From Vibrio variabilis (GTDB lineage: Bacteria; Pseudomonadota; Gammaproteobacteria; Enterobacterales; Vibrionaceae), in NCBI RefSeq assembly GCF_003263785.1, contig NZ_JYJK01000068.1:1-64000 (forward strand): DNA of 64,000 bases, in the 5' to 3' direction. The notes under the pieces were generated by a model that worked only from the letters and a program-made list of their open reading frames with translations, ran no database searches and was not told where the DNA came from. Made by a program: the position numbers and the translations under genes. Below, piece after piece: positions 9,962 to 18,690 of the stretch (within the stretch, counting starts at the first letter, position 1; each line of letters begins with the position of its first letter).

Positions 9962-10147
9962 CTCTGTTTAGGGAAGATAGATGAGCATGTAATACGATTT
10001 ATTTGCGTTACTTGCTCGGAATAATTCTCAATACATTCTGTGGTTAAGCGTAAATGTGATAATTTATTTGTTTTTATGAACGCCTGTTCTAAAAATATTC
10101 TACTAAATGACAAGTTTTTGTCAGAAATTACCTATTAAGTAGTAGAG

Positions 10148-10196
10148 TTGATTTCTATCAACTGTTTCCAGCTTTTTCGTTTGTAACATGCCTGTG
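10148..10196 (+). promoter_or_regulatory. FNR-dependent promoter of the dms operon
   Basis: TTGATTTCTATCAA at 10148-10161 matches the FNR consensus TTGATnnnnATCAA at every defined position. A -10-like hexamer TAACAT lies at 10184-10189, which would place transcription start near 10196. The FNR site is then centred at -41.5, the classical class II activating position. dmsA begins about 30 nt further on. This fits anaerobic induction of DMSO reductase as known in E. coli. Confidence 0.75.
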
Positions 10197-10227
10197 ATGA
10201 TGCATAACTATAACTGAGCATGTCCAT

Positions 10228-12675
10228 ATGAATAATAAACTGAAGCAATTATTGACGCCGTCGTTGACGCGTCGAGGGTTCATTAAATCCTCGTCGGCCA
10301 TCGGTGGTCTCGCGGCAGCGACAAGCGCCATCTCTCTCCCCTTCAAATCTGCCCACGCAGAAACCCAATCAGCACCAAGTGACGAAAAGGTTGTTTGGAG
10401 TGCTTGTACTGTTAACTGTGGTAGTCGATGCCCACTGCGCATGCACGTAGTTGATGGCGAGATCAAATGGGTCGACGCCGATAACACCGGTACCGATGAT
10501 TACGCGAATAAAGATGTCCAAGTGCGTGCGTGTCTACGTGGCCGCTCAATGCGTCGCCGTGTTTACAATCCGGATCGGCTTAAATACCCAATGAAGCGTA
10601 TTGGTAAGCGTGGTGAGGGTAAGTTTAAGCGCATCTCTTGGGATGAGGCTTACACAGAGATCGTTAATAGCCTAGATCACATCAAAAAAGAATACGGTAA
10701 CGAAGCGATTTATCTGAACTACGGCACGGGTACGCTTGGCGGCACGGTCACTAAGTCTTGGCCTCCGGGTAAGTCTCTGATTGCACGTTTGATGAACTTA
10801 ACTGGCGGTTATCTGAACCACTATGGCGACTACTCGACAGCACAGATTGCGAAAGGCCTGAGCTACACCTACGGTGGTTGGGCAAACGGCAACTCTTTCT
10901 CAGACACTGAAAACAGTAAGCTGATCGTTCAGTTCGGTAACAACCCTGCTGAAACGCGCATGTCTGGTGGTGGTTTGATCCACCACTTAATTGAGAGCAA
11001 AGCGAAATCGAACGCGCGCATGATCATGATTGATCCGCGTTATAACGATACAGCAGCCGGCCACGAAGATCAGTGGATCCCAATAAAACCAGGTACCGAT
11101 GCCGCCTTTATTGCTGCAATGGCGCACGTGATGATCAAAGAAGACTTGGTTGACCAAGCATTCCTAGACAAATACTGCATCGGCTACGACGAGAAGACCT
11201 TGCCAGCCTCAGCACCAGCCAACAGCGACTATAAGTCTTACATTCTTGGCCTTGGCGAAGATGGCATCGAGAAAACACCGGAATGGGCGGCGCCAATTAC
11301 TGGTATTCCAGTTGATATTATCATCCAGACGGCTCGCGAAATTGGTTCAACGAAACCATGTGCTATCTATCAAGGTTGGGGCTTACAACGTACTCAAAAC
11401 GGTGAGATCGCCTCTCGTGCTATCGCGATGTTGGCACTACTAACGGGTAACTTAGGTATTCATGGCGGCGGCTCTGGTGCGCGTGAGTCAGATTACAACA
11501 TTCCGTTTGTTCGTTTCCCGACCCTTGAAAACCCGATTCAAACGTCTATTTCTATGTTCCTTTGGACCGATGCGATCGTTCGTGGACCTGAAATGACGGC
11601 AACTCGTGATGGTGTGCGCGGTAAAGATAAGCTTGATGTGCCAATTAAGTTCATCTGGAACTACGCTGGTAACTGTATTATCAACCAGCACTCAGATATC
11701 AACCGTACCCACGACATCCTTCAAGATGACAAAGCGTGTGAAATGATTGTGGTGATTGATAACCACATGACCTCTTCAGCGAAGTACGCGGACATCATCC
11801 TGCCAGATTTGACCACGTCAGAGCAGGCGGACTTCTGTATGGACGGTAAAGCTGCGAACATGCCTTACTTCATCTTTGCAGACAAAGCGATTGAGCCTCA
11901 GTTCGAGGCGCGCAGTATCTATCAAATCTGTTCGGATCTTGCTGAGCGTATGGGTGTAGGCAAAGAGTTTACCGAAGGCCGCGATCAAGAAGGTTGGCTG
12001 CGACATCTGTACGCGGAAACCTTGAAGCTAGACCCAACACTTCCAGATTTTGAAACGGTTCGCAAACAGGGCATTGTTAAGCGTAGCGACCCGAATGGGC
12101 ATTATGTGGCTTACCAAGCATTCCGTGAAGATCCAGAGAACAACCCGCTGACGACACCGTCTGGAAAGGTTGAAATCTATTCTGAAGAACTAGCAAGACT
12201 CGCTGCGGAATGGGAACTGCCTGAAGGTGATGTGATTCACCCGCTACCGATCTATGTAAGTACTTCCGAAGGCTGGGACTCGCCTCTACGCAATAAGTAC
12301 CCGCTTCAATTGACCGGTTTCCACTTTAAAGCTCGCTGTCACTCGACTTACGGCAACGTTGATATCATCAAACAAGCCGCGCGCCAGGAAATGTGGATCA
12401 ACCCGATGGATGCTGAACGTCGTGGAATTAAGAACGGTGACCGCATCAAGATCTATAACGACCGTGGTGAAGTTCGAATCAACGCGAAAGTGACGCCTCG
12501 AATGATGCCAGGCGTTGTGGCATTGGGTGAGGGCGCTTGGTACGCACCAGATGGCAATAAGGTGGATCACAATGGTTCCATCAACGTGTTGACGTCTCAA
12601 AAGCCAAGTCCATTGGCGAAGGGTAACCCGCAACACACCAACCTTGTCGAAGTTCAACTGGTTAAGAAGGCGTAA
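10228..12675 (+). CDS. dmsA: anaerobic DMSO reductase catalytic subunit DmsA
   Basis: 815-residue molybdopterin oxidoreductase that reduces DMSO or other S-/N-oxides as terminal electron acceptor on the periplasmic side. It has a Tat signal peptide (TRRGFIKSSSAIGGLAAA, ending near SAHA) and an N-terminal [4Fe-4S] motif CTVNCGSRC followed by RACLRGRS. Molybdopterin-guanine dinucleotide binding stretches include NLTGGYLNHYGDYSTAQI, where the Ser is the expected Mo ligand by analogy to E. coli DmsA. The C-terminal dinucleotide-binding domain carries the LTGFHFKARCHSTYGN region. Length and motifs agree with E. coli DmsA. First gene of dmsABC, chaperone, ferredoxin; dmsB follows 10 nt later. Confidence 0.93.
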   Translation: MNNKLKQLLTPSLTRRGFIKSSSAIGGLAAATSAISLPFKSAHAETQSAPSDEKVVWSACTVNCGSRCPLRMHVVDGEIKWVDADNTGTDDYANKDVQVRACLRGRSMRRRVYNPDRLKYPMKRIGKRGEGKFKRISWDEAYTEIVNSLDHIKKEYGNEAIYLNYGTGTLGGTVTKSWPPGKSLIARLMNLTGGYLNHYGDYSTAQIAKGLSYTYGGWANGNSFSDTENSKLIVQFGNNPAETRMSGGGLIHHLIESKAKSNARMIMIDPRYNDTAAGHEDQWIPIKPGTDAAFIAAMAHVMIKEDLVDQAFLDKYCIGYDEKTLPASAPANSDYKSYILGLGEDGIEKTPEWAAPITGIPVDIIIQTAREIGSTKPCAIYQGWGLQRTQNGEIASRAIAMLALLTGNLGIHGGGSGARESDYNIPFVRFPTLENPIQTSISMFLWTDAIVRGPEMTATRDGVRGKDKLDVPIKFIWNYAGNCIINQHSDINRTHDILQDDKACEMIVVIDNHMTSSAKYADIILPDLTTSEQADFCMDGKAANMPYFIFADKAIEPQFEARSIYQICSDLAERMGVGKEFTEGRDQEGWLRHLYAETLKLDPTLPDFETVRKQGIVKRSDPNGHYVAYQAFREDPENNPLTTPSGKVEIYSEELARLAAEWELPEGDVIHPLPIYVSTSEGWDSPLRNKYPLQLTGFHFKARCHSTYGNVDIIKQAARQEMWINPMDAERRGIKNGDRIKIYNDRGEVRINAKVTPRMMPGVVALGEGAWYAPDGNKVDHNGSINVLTSQKPSPLAKGNPQHTNLVEVQLVKKA

Positions 12676-12685
12676 GGACTAACTC

Positions 12686-13300
12686 ATGAAACAATACGGT
12701 TTTTATATCGACTCGAGTAAGTGCACTGGCTGTAAAACCTGCCAGTTGTCTTGCAAAGACTTTAAAGATTTGGGTGTCGACCGCAGTTTTCGTCGTGTGT
12801 ATGAATACGCTGGTGGTAACTGGGTAGAAGAAAACGGTACCTACCGTCAGGATGTGTTCGCCTACTACACCTCTATCGCATGTAACCATTGTGATGAGCC
12901 TGCATGTGCGAAAGTGTGTCCGTCTGGTGCGATGCACAAGCGTGAAGATGGCTTTGTTATCGTAGATGAGAAGGTATGTATTGGCTGTAAACACTGTGCC
13001 AACGCGTGTCCTTACGGTGCGCCTCAGTACAGCAAGGAAAAAGGTCACATGACCAAGTGTGACGGCTGTTTTGAGCGCGTAGCTGAGGGCTTCGAACCTA
13101 TCTGCGTTGGCTCATGCCCGCTGAGAGCATTGGAGTTTGGCCCGATTGCTGAGCTTCGTGCCAAGTACGGCACTAATGCCGATGTAGCACCGCTTCCGTC
13201 TTCTTCACTGACGAAACCTAATATTGTGATCAAGCCAAACCGTCATGCGCGTCCAACTAATGACACGACTGGTCACCTAGCAAACCCTAAGGAGGTCTAA
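12686..13300 (+). CDS. dmsB: DMSO reductase iron-sulfur subunit DmsB
   Basis: 204-residue electron-transfer subunit holding four [4Fe-4S] clusters. The Cys clusters are visible as CTGCKTCQLSC, CNHCDEPACAKVCP, CIGCKHCANACP and CDGCF ... CVGSCP. It passes electrons from the menaquinol site in DmsC to the catalytic DmsA. It lacks its own signal peptide, as expected for a subunit exported with DmsA by the Tat route. The stop lies one base before the dmsC start, with an AAGGAGG ribosome site overlapping the end of the gene. Confidence 0.93.
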   Translation: MKQYGFYIDSSKCTGCKTCQLSCKDFKDLGVDRSFRRVYEYAGGNWVEENGTYRQDVFAYYTSIACNHCDEPACAKVCPSGAMHKREDGFVIVDEKVCIGCKHCANACPYGAPQYSKEKGHMTKCDGCFERVAEGFEPICVGSCPLRALEFGPIAELRAKYGTNADVAPLPSSSLTKPNIVIKPNRHARPTNDTTGHLANPKEV

Positions 13301-13301
13301 G

Positions 13302-14144
13302 ATGGGATGGCATGAATGGCCTTTGATTTTCTTCACTGTATTTGCACAAACTGCTGTGGGTGCATTTATCGTGATGGGTCTAATCACACTGTTTGGAAAA
13401 GCAGATGCGCACGTGAAAACGGGCATTACTCGTAACATGTTCTTTATCTGGGTGTTTATGGGACTAGGCTTTATGGCCTCGACCATGCACTTAGGTAGCC
13501 CAATGCGCGCCATTAACGCGTTAAATCAAGTGGGTACCTCGTGGCTATCGCGCGAGATTTTGTTTGGTTCAATGTTCTTTGGTTTGGGTGGCATCTATTG
13601 GTTGTTGTCTGTTATTGATAAGGGCAGCGAAGCGATTCGCAAAGGCTTATTGGTTGCGGCAATGGTGATTGGTGTGGTGTTTATGTACGCAATGACCAAT
13701 GTGTACATCATTGATACTGTTCCTACTTGGGATACACCGTTTACCGGTCAATCGTTCGCACTAACGGCAGTAGTGTGCGGCGTGATGCTGTCACTTATCT
13801 TAATGCGTGGAGCAAAACTTGAGTGCCCTAAGCTTGGCAAGATCACGGCAATTGTTGCATCGGTTGCAGGTCTAGCACTTGTGATGACGACGATCTCCAT
13901 GGTGGGTTCACTACCTAGCATCCATTCAGCGATCGTATCGGCAGCTGAGCTTGTGCCAAACATGGCAGAAATTCAAAATCTACGTTTTGTGTTGGTGTTT
14001 GCGGGTATTGCCGCTTGGGTTTGGGCTATGCGTTCTGAATCTCGCTCTATGCCAATCGCGGTGGTGGGTTTTGCGATGGTTATGGTTGCAGAGCTTATTG
14101 GTCGCAGCGTGTTCTTTGGTCTTCATATGACTGCAGGCATGTAA
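13302..14144 (+). CDS. dmsC: DMSO reductase membrane anchor subunit DmsC
   Basis: 280-residue integral membrane anchor with about eight hydrophobic segments spread over the whole length. It begins MGWHEWPLIFFTVFAQTAVGA and keeps the family segment HLGSPMRAINALNQVGTSWLSREI. It anchors DmsAB to the periplasmic face of the inner membrane and oxidises menaquinol. Directly behind dmsB and followed by an intercistronic hairpin. Confidence 0.92.
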   Translation: MGWHEWPLIFFTVFAQTAVGAFIVMGLITLFGKADAHVKTGITRNMFFIWVFMGLGFMASTMHLGSPMRAINALNQVGTSWLSREILFGSMFFGLGGIYWLLSVIDKGSEAIRKGLLVAAMVIGVVFMYAMTNVYIIDTVPTWDTPFTGQSFALTAVVCGVMLSLILMRGAKLECPKLGKITAIVASVAGLALVMTTISMVGSLPSIHSAIVSAAELVPNMAEIQNLRFVLVFAGIAAWVWAMRSESRSMPIAVVGFAMVMVAELIGRSVFFGLHMTAGM

Positions 14145-14152
14145 TGAGTGAG

Positions 14153-14178
14153 GAGGGTAGGCGTTTGTGCCTGCCCTC
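14153..14178 (+). other. intercistronic hairpin after dmsC
   Basis: Arms GAGGGTAGGC (14153-14162) and GCCTGCCCTC (14169-14178) pair over ten positions with one G-T pair. No U-run follows, so it more likely stabilises or partly attenuates the dmsABC message ahead of the less-needed chaperone than terminates it fully. Confidence 0.45.
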
Positions 14179-14225
14179 TATTACACTCAGCTTTAATGTT
14201 TAGAATAACTTGGTAATCTCAGTTC

Positions 14226-14834
14226 ATGTCACAATCAGACGTTATTGATCTTCAAAGCCTACAGACCATGGCCAAGGTGTTTGGCTCACTTTTGTACTTT
14301 CCGCTCACTGATAGCAACAACCAAACCTTGATCAAAGCCTTATCGGAAGATAAAGCGCTGGAAAACAGCGAGATTCAAGCTTGGTGTAAAACCGCTCAAA
14401 CAGAGCTACCAGATGCGTTAAACCAAGACTTCTTTTTGCTGTTTGAAGGCGGCGAAGTGATGTCGGCTCCACCTTGGGGTTCTGTGTATACCGATAAAGA
14501 AGAAGTGATCTTTGGTGACAGTACCGTTGCCTATCGCCAGTTCTTGCGTGAGCACGGCATTGAGTTAGACACTGGCATGCGTGAACCAGAAGATCAAATT
14601 GGTTTGATGCTGTTTGCAGTTAGCCAACTTTTAGAGCAGCAGCAAGATATCGAAGTAGTAAAAACGCTATTGTCCGAGCACTTGCTCACTTGGTGTTACC
14701 GCTACTTTGAATTAGTACAAAAGCATGCCACAACCAACAGCTACAAACAGTTGGCAGCGTTGGTATCTCTATGGTGTGAAGTGGTGCAGGATGTACTCGA
14801 CATTACGCCAAATTCTGTGAAGCTATATCGTTAA
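14226..14834 (+). CDS. dmsD: TorD/DmsD-family Tat proofreading chaperone
   Basis: 202-residue cytoplasmic all-helical protein of the TorD/DmsD/NarJ family, which binds the Tat signal of molybdoenzymes until cofactor insertion is complete. Family features are the FEGGEVMSAPPWGSVYTDKE segment, with the conserved aromatic/Pro cluster, and the helix HLLTWCYRYFELV near residue 155. Its position directly after dmsC makes DmsA the likely client. Separated from dmsC by 81 nt containing a hairpin. Confidence 0.82.
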   Translation: MSQSDVIDLQSLQTMAKVFGSLLYFPLTDSNNQTLIKALSEDKALENSEIQAWCKTAQTELPDALNQDFFLLFEGGEVMSAPPWGSVYTDKEEVIFGDSTVAYRQFLREHGIELDTGMREPEDQIGLMLFAVSQLLEQQQDIEVVKTLLSEHLLTWCYRYFELVQKHATTNSYKQLAALVSLWCEVVQDVLDITPNSVKLYR

Positions 14835-14846
14835 AAATACACCCAT

Positions 14847-14874
14847 CTATCGTGAGAAAACTATCGTGAGAAAG
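14847..14874 (+). repeat. tandem 14-bp duplication in the ferredoxin leader
   Basis: CTATCGTGAGAAAA (14847-14860) is followed at once by CTATCGTGAGAAAG (14861-14874) and then by CTATGAG, whose ATG is the start codon of the next gene. The unit contains the GTGAG ribosome-binding element, so the site is present twice. Confidence 0.7.
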
Positions 14875-14876
14875 CT

Positions 14877-15440
14877 ATGAGTCGTGATGAGCAGTACGTA
14901 AAAGCCTATATGGAGCACAAGACGATAAGCCGCCGTGGTTTGTTTCGCGCTCTAACAAATGGCGCGACTCGTCATCCGGCTGAGACCGATGACTCTCTTG
15001 CTTCAAAGTTGAATGCAGAAAAGGTAGTGAGAGTATTACCTAGACCGCCAAAAGCGATAGACGAAGTATTGTTTCAGCAAATCTGTGATGGGTGTGGTGA
15101 GTGTCAAAAAGCATGCCCTGAACAGGTCATTTCAATCGAAGGCGGGTTAGCTCAGCTAACGCTGGATTATGGATACTGCAGTCAGTGTGGAGAGTGTGGT
15201 AAAAGCTGCCCAACAGGCGCATTGCACGGAAGTATCACCGATAACGGCTTGCGACCAAGCTTTCTAGAGAGCTGTCAAAATGCGCTGTTTGGCGATTGTT
15301 ACTTGTGTCAGGACGCGTGTCCTCAAAACGCTATAGAGCTGGAAAACTACAGCTTACCCACCGCGAGTGAAAGTAAGTGCGATGGATGTGGACGCTGCAA
15401 ACAGGGCTGTCCATTTTCATCCATCGCTCTATCTCTGTAA
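14877..15440 (+). CDS. napF: NapF-type 4Fe-4S ferredoxin in the dms operon
   Basis: 187-residue soluble iron-sulfur protein. The N-terminus has the NapF hallmark SRRGLFRAL. Cys clusters are CDGCGECQKACP, CSQCGECGKSCP, CYLCQDACP and CDGCGRCKQGCP, i.e. up to four [4Fe-4S] sites. NapF in nitrate-reductase operons is thought to help maturation or reduction of the molybdoenzyme; in this context it would serve DmsA. It ends 42 nt before the convergent dbpA gene. No other nap gene is present in the window. Confidence 0.8.
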   Translation: MSRDEQYVKAYMEHKTISRRGLFRALTNGATRHPAETDDSLASKLNAEKVVRVLPRPPKAIDEVLFQQICDGCGECQKACPEQVISIEGGLAQLTLDYGYCSQCGECGKSCPTGALHGSITDNGLRPSFLESCQNALFGDCYLCQDACPQNAIELENYSLPTASESKCDGCGRCKQGCPFSSIALSL

Positions 15441-15481
15441 CGCCGAGTCTTTATATTTACAAAGGGCGGCTTCTACAAACG

Positions 15482-16864
15482 TTAAGCTTTGATGATACGA
15501 GCGCGGAAGTTACGGCCCTTCATCTTACCGTTGGTGATTTTACCGAGCGCCTTTTTAGCAATCGACGTTTCCACTGCCACATAAGCGCTCATTGGAAACA
15601 TATTGATCTTACCAATTTGGTTGCCTGAAAGCGTTTTGTCGCCTGTTAGAGCGCCTAAAATATCTCCCGGACGCAGTTTCTGCTTTTTACCACCTTGGAT
15701 CTGAATCGTGGTCATCTTTGACTGATAAGGGCGGTTTGAGGACGCTGGTGGTAGCGTGCTTGGCTCTATAGGCATATCTAAATACTCATCGATACGCGCC
15801 ACACGATAGAACTCTTTCTCACTGTAGAAGCTAAATGCCAAGCCTTTGTTACCCGCACGGCCAGTACGACCGATGCGGTGTACATGCACTTCTGGGTCAC
15901 GTGACAGCTCGTAGTTGAATACAGCGTCTAGGTTGTCGACATCAAGGCCGCGTGCAGCAACATCGGTTGCGACTAGGATAGAGACACTCTTGTTGGCAAA
16001 CTGAACCAGCGCTTGGTCGCGGTCGCGTTGCTCTAGGTCGCCGTGAATATCGATGACGCTAAAGCCGCGATGATGAAGTTCATCCGCCACGTTCTGAACT
16101 TCTTTTTTAGTGTTGCAGAACACAACCGCAGACTCTGGTTGATGTGTCAGTAATAGATTCTCTAACGCGTTGTCACGATCTTCTGTGGTATCGATTTGAT
16201 AGAAGAACTGCTGGATGCTTGAATGATCGTGCTTGCTCTCTACCTTCACGATTTCTGGCTGCTTCATAACCGTTGAGGCAATGGTTTGAATCTGCTCAGG
16301 GAATGTCGCGCTAAATAGTAGCGTTTGACGATCGCGAGGTGCTTCACCAATGATGGCATCGAGTGCATCTTTAAAGCCCATTTCCAGCATGCGATCGGCT
16401 TCATCCAATACCAATGTGTTGAGCTCTTCCAGGTTGATGCGACCTTTCTCGAGGTGATCAAGGATACGACCTGGTGTGCCGACGAGAATGTGCGCGCCGT
16501 GCTCCAGAGAGCCAATTTGCGGCCCCATTGGCATGCCGCCACAAAGCGTTAGCACTTTAATGTTGTGGATACCACGAGCTAGGGTACGGATTTCTTTTGC
16601 AACCTGGTCAGCAAGCTCACGCGTTGGGCAAAGAACCAATGATTGCACACGAAAGCGCTTGACGTTGAGGTTGGCAAGAAGGCCAAGTGAGAATGCCGCC
16701 GTTTTACCTGAACCGGTTTTTCCTTGACCGATGATGTCTTTACCATCAAGGATTTTTGGTAGTGAGTCTGCTTGAATTGGGGTCATTTTGGTGTAGCCAA
16801 GGCTATCCAAAGTGCTCAGTAATTCAGTAGGGAGATTGAGTGTGGAAAATGCCGGAGTGGTCAC
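15482..16864 (-). CDS. dbpA: ATP-dependent RNA helicase DbpA
   Basis: 460-residue DEAD-box helicase that remodels 23S rRNA hairpin 92 during 50S assembly. It has the Q motif MTPIQADSLP, motif I GQGKTGSGKT, motif II LDEADRML, motif III FSATFP, and motif VI HRIGRTGRAG. The C-terminal RNA-recognition domain (from about residue 385, KLRPGDILGALTGDKTLSG to GRNFRARII) is diagnostic for DbpA and absent from other DEAD-box proteins. Length equals E. coli DbpA within a few residues. Single gene, convergent with the ferredoxin gene. Confidence 0.93.
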   Translation of the reverse strand: MTTPAFSTLNLPTELLSTLDSLGYTKMTPIQADSLPKILDGKDIIGQGKTGSGKTAAFSLGLLANLNVKRFRVQSLVLCPTRELADQVAKEIRTLARGIHNIKVLTLCGGMPMGPQIGSLEHGAHILVGTPGRILDHLEKGRINLEELNTLVLDEADRMLEMGFKDALDAIIGEAPRDRQTLLFSATFPEQIQTIASTVMKQPEIVKVESKHDHSSIQQFFYQIDTTEDRDNALENLLLTHQPESAVVFCNTKKEVQNVADELHHRGFSVIDIHGDLEQRDRDQALVQFANKSVSILVATDVAARGLDVDNLDAVFNYELSRDPEVHVHRIGRTGRAGNKGLAFSFYSEKEFYRVARIDEYLDMPIEPSTLPPASSNRPYQSKMTTIQIQGGKKQKLRPGDILGALTGDKTLSGNQIGKINMFPMSAYVAVETSIAKKALGKITNGKMKGRNFRARIIKA

Positions 16865-16984
16865 GAGGTATCCTCAGTCAGCGTTAGGGAGCGAGTATTA
16901 TCAACATTATGGTCGATGTTACCAGCAAAAACATGGCTGACTGAGGACATTTAACCAGCAAGGCGGCTAGGTTTTTCGTGAGGA

Positions 16985-17455
16985 TTATGCCGGTAACGCG
17001 GTTCTCATCCAGTCACGGTACTCATTAGCGCCATCTTCACCTTCAGCAGGAGACCATGGAGCGAAATCTTCTTGAGGTGTCGGGATGTACGCACCTTCTT
17101 TGATTTCTAGACCGACAGTACCAGATTCCATGCATGCATAGCCGTGCCAAGTACCTGGTGGAATTTCGATAGCGCGGTTGGTTTCTGGTGATAGGCTGTG
17201 ACGTTGAGTTACGTTGCCCTCGTCATCGAAAATAAGCAGGTCAAGTTGACCTTTTAATACCAAAAATAGCTCCCATTTGTGCTCTTCACTGTGACGGTGT
17301 GGGCGCATGTAAGTTTCTGGCTCAGTTGAGATGAATAGGCGTTGTACACCTGCATCCAACTGTTCGTGTAGATTATGGTGGCTACGTTTGCGCGGTGCTT
17401 GTTTCGCGTTTTCAGAAAACGTGTCGAAGTCTTGATTACTGATGATTTTCAACAT
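16985..17455 (-). CDS. WbuC-family cupin metalloprotein
   Basis: 156-residue cupin-fold protein. Likely metal-binding residues are in RPHRHSEEHKWELFLVLKG and the later PPGTWHGYA. The start MLKIISNQDF (17455) is chosen because upstream residues of the open frame look non-coding; the ribosome site is weak. The family (WbuC-like) is often near O-antigen genes, but here there are none, so it is probably a stand-alone small-molecule or sugar-binding protein of unknown role. Confidence 0.7.
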   Translation of the reverse strand: MLKIISNQDFDTFSENAKQAPRKRSHHNLHEQLDAGVQRLFISTEPETYMRPHRHSEEHKWELFLVLKGQLDLLIFDDEGNVTQRHSLSPETNRAIEIPPGTWHGYACMESGTVGLEIKEGAYIPTPQEDFAPWSPAEGEDGANEYRDWMRTALPA

Positions 17456-17682
17456 TGCTTTTACTTTATTAGTTGGTGTGCCGTTATTGTACAGTGGCAA
17501 CAAAAAAGTTCAGTACAAAAATAGCGCTATCGTCCGAGTGGCGTTAAGTTTTAGAAAAAAACATGAAAAACGTAGGCAAAATGTGATTGCAGTTCCAGAG
17601 ATAGCTAAAAAAGCTGTACGATCTGATCAGAATGGTATGATGCCAAAGCATCGGAGTGTCTTAAACGTAAGGTGGAACAGCA

Positions 17683-17856
17683 GTGGAAGCAGTGATCAGC
17701 CAATTAAAAAAAGACTTTTACGCGCACCTTCAATCTTCAAATGGTGCTAGCGCATCGAGTACCTCGAAAACCATGTCTCTGCTAACAAAAGAAGAATTGG
17801 CAGAGCTGGAAAACGTTTGGGTACAGCTGGCAGTATGGAAGCAAAAGCAAGCATAA
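17683..17856 (+). CDS. 57-residue small protein of unknown function
   Basis: Short gene with a GTG start preceded by AAGGTGG at normal spacing and closed by a TAA only 28 nt before a strong terminator hairpin. The product begins MEAVISQLKKDFYAHL and ends in an amphipathic helix, ELAELENVWVQLAVWKQKQA. The middle is Ser/Ala-rich (NGASASSTSKT). I do not recognise a family. Ribosome site, stop and terminator make it a likely real gene. Confidence 0.6.
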   Translation: MEAVISQLKKDFYAHLQSSNGASASSTSKTMSLLTKEELAELENVWVQLAVWKQKQA

Positions 17857-17884
17857 TCAGCGTATTAACTCCAACAAATTCTAA

Positions 17885-17913
17885 GCCCTGAGTGATTCAC
17901 TCGGGGCTTTTTT
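17885..17913 (+). terminator. rho-independent terminator
   Basis: Stem GCCCTGAGTG (17885-17894) with CACTCGGGGC (17898-17907), then a run of T. It ends the small upstream gene and isolates it from ribA. Confidence 0.8.
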
Positions 17914-17930
17914 CATTTTACAAAAGCACT

Positions 17931-17951
17931 AAATGTTATAATATAACATTT
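17931..17951. promoter_or_regulatory. Zur box upstream of ribA
   Basis: A perfect 21-bp palindrome, AAATGTTAT-AAT-ATAACATTT. It matches every defined position of the core of the gammaproteobacterial Zur consensus (AAATGTTATAnTATAACATTT). It lies 68 nt before the ribA start codon, within the expected promoter, so Zn-Zur would repress ribA when zinc is plentiful. Confidence 0.8.
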
Positions 17952-18019
17952 TTCATGGTGATCTTATTGTTGAAAAGTGCGGTATTAGCCCCATAGTTCC
18001 CATATTGGAGAAAAAGACT

Positions 18020-18667
18020 ATGGCTGAGATAAGCTCACTGATAGCCTCAGAAAATCTAGTAGGAAATACGATGGCGGAAGTACGTGCCAGAATACAATTA
18101 AAAGTCGGTGCAAAAAGCGACATCGATGCGGAAATGCTCTCTTTTCGCGGCTTAGAGACCGACAAAGAACACGTTGCTATTATCTTTAAAGCAGCAGACA
18201 AAGACCAAGCGCTACCTCTAGTGCGAATGCACTCCGAATGTTTGACGGGGGATGTATTTCACTCGTCTCGCTGTGACTGTGGTGAACAACTCGAAGAGAC
18301 CATTCAAAAGATGGGTCGTGAAGGTGGCATCATTTTATACTTGCGCCAAGAGGGGCGTGGTATTGGTTTGTACAACAAGCTCGATGCCTACAAGCTTCAG
18401 TCTGAAGGTATGAACACATACGAAGCGAACAATCATCTTGGGTTTGGTGATGATTTACGTGATTTCACCGAAGCTGCTCAAATGCTCAAAGCACTAGACA
18501 TTCACTCAATCCGCTTAGTGACCAATAATCCAAAGAAAATCCGTGAACTTCGCGAGCATGGCATCAATATCGAAGACGTCGTTAACACCAGTGCTCATGT
18601 TAAAGATGGCAATGAAAGCTATCTCAAGGCCAAAGTGTCACACGGAAAGCATCATCTTGAGCTTTAG
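18020..18667 (+). CDS. ribA: GTP cyclohydrolase II RibA
   Basis: 215-residue enzyme opening the GTP imidazole ring, the first step of riboflavin synthesis. The zinc ligands are the three Cys in [20 protein letters not shown]. The catalytic and GTP-binding segments [20 protein letters not shown] and [18 protein letters not shown] are intact. The ATG at 18020, nine bases after GGAG, is preferred over an upstream TTG in frame. The length is normal for a stand-alone RibA. The Zur box suggests a low-zinc-induced copy; riboflavin biosynthesis genes are also often linked to iron starvation, fitting the neighbouring Fur operon. Confidence 0.9.
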   Translation: MAEISSLIASENLVGNTMAEVRARIQLKVGAKSDIDAEMLSFRGLETDKEHVAIIFKAADKDQALPLVRMHSECLTGDVFHSSRCDCGEQLEETIQKMGREGGIILYLRQEGRGIGLYNKLDAYKLQSEGMNTYEANNHLGFGDDLRDFTEAAQMLKALDIHSIRLVTNNPKKIRELREHGINIEDVVNTSAHVKDGNESYLKAKVSHGKHHLEL

Positions 18668-18690
18668 ACTAGATTGTTAATCTTTTGAAT

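Noticed and set aside
10100-10487. 109-residue minus-strand frame over the dmsA start
   Set aside because: Shadow of dmsA and its leader; the FNR promoter and Tat signal on the plus strand explain the region.
14877-15440. Start of a nap nitrate-reductase operon
   Set aside because: No napA, napB, napC or napD follow; the next gene is the convergent dbpA.
17442-17750. 102-residue open frame between the cupin and ribA genes
   Set aside because: No ribosome site, odd composition, and it overlaps both the cupin start and the better-supported 57-residue gene.
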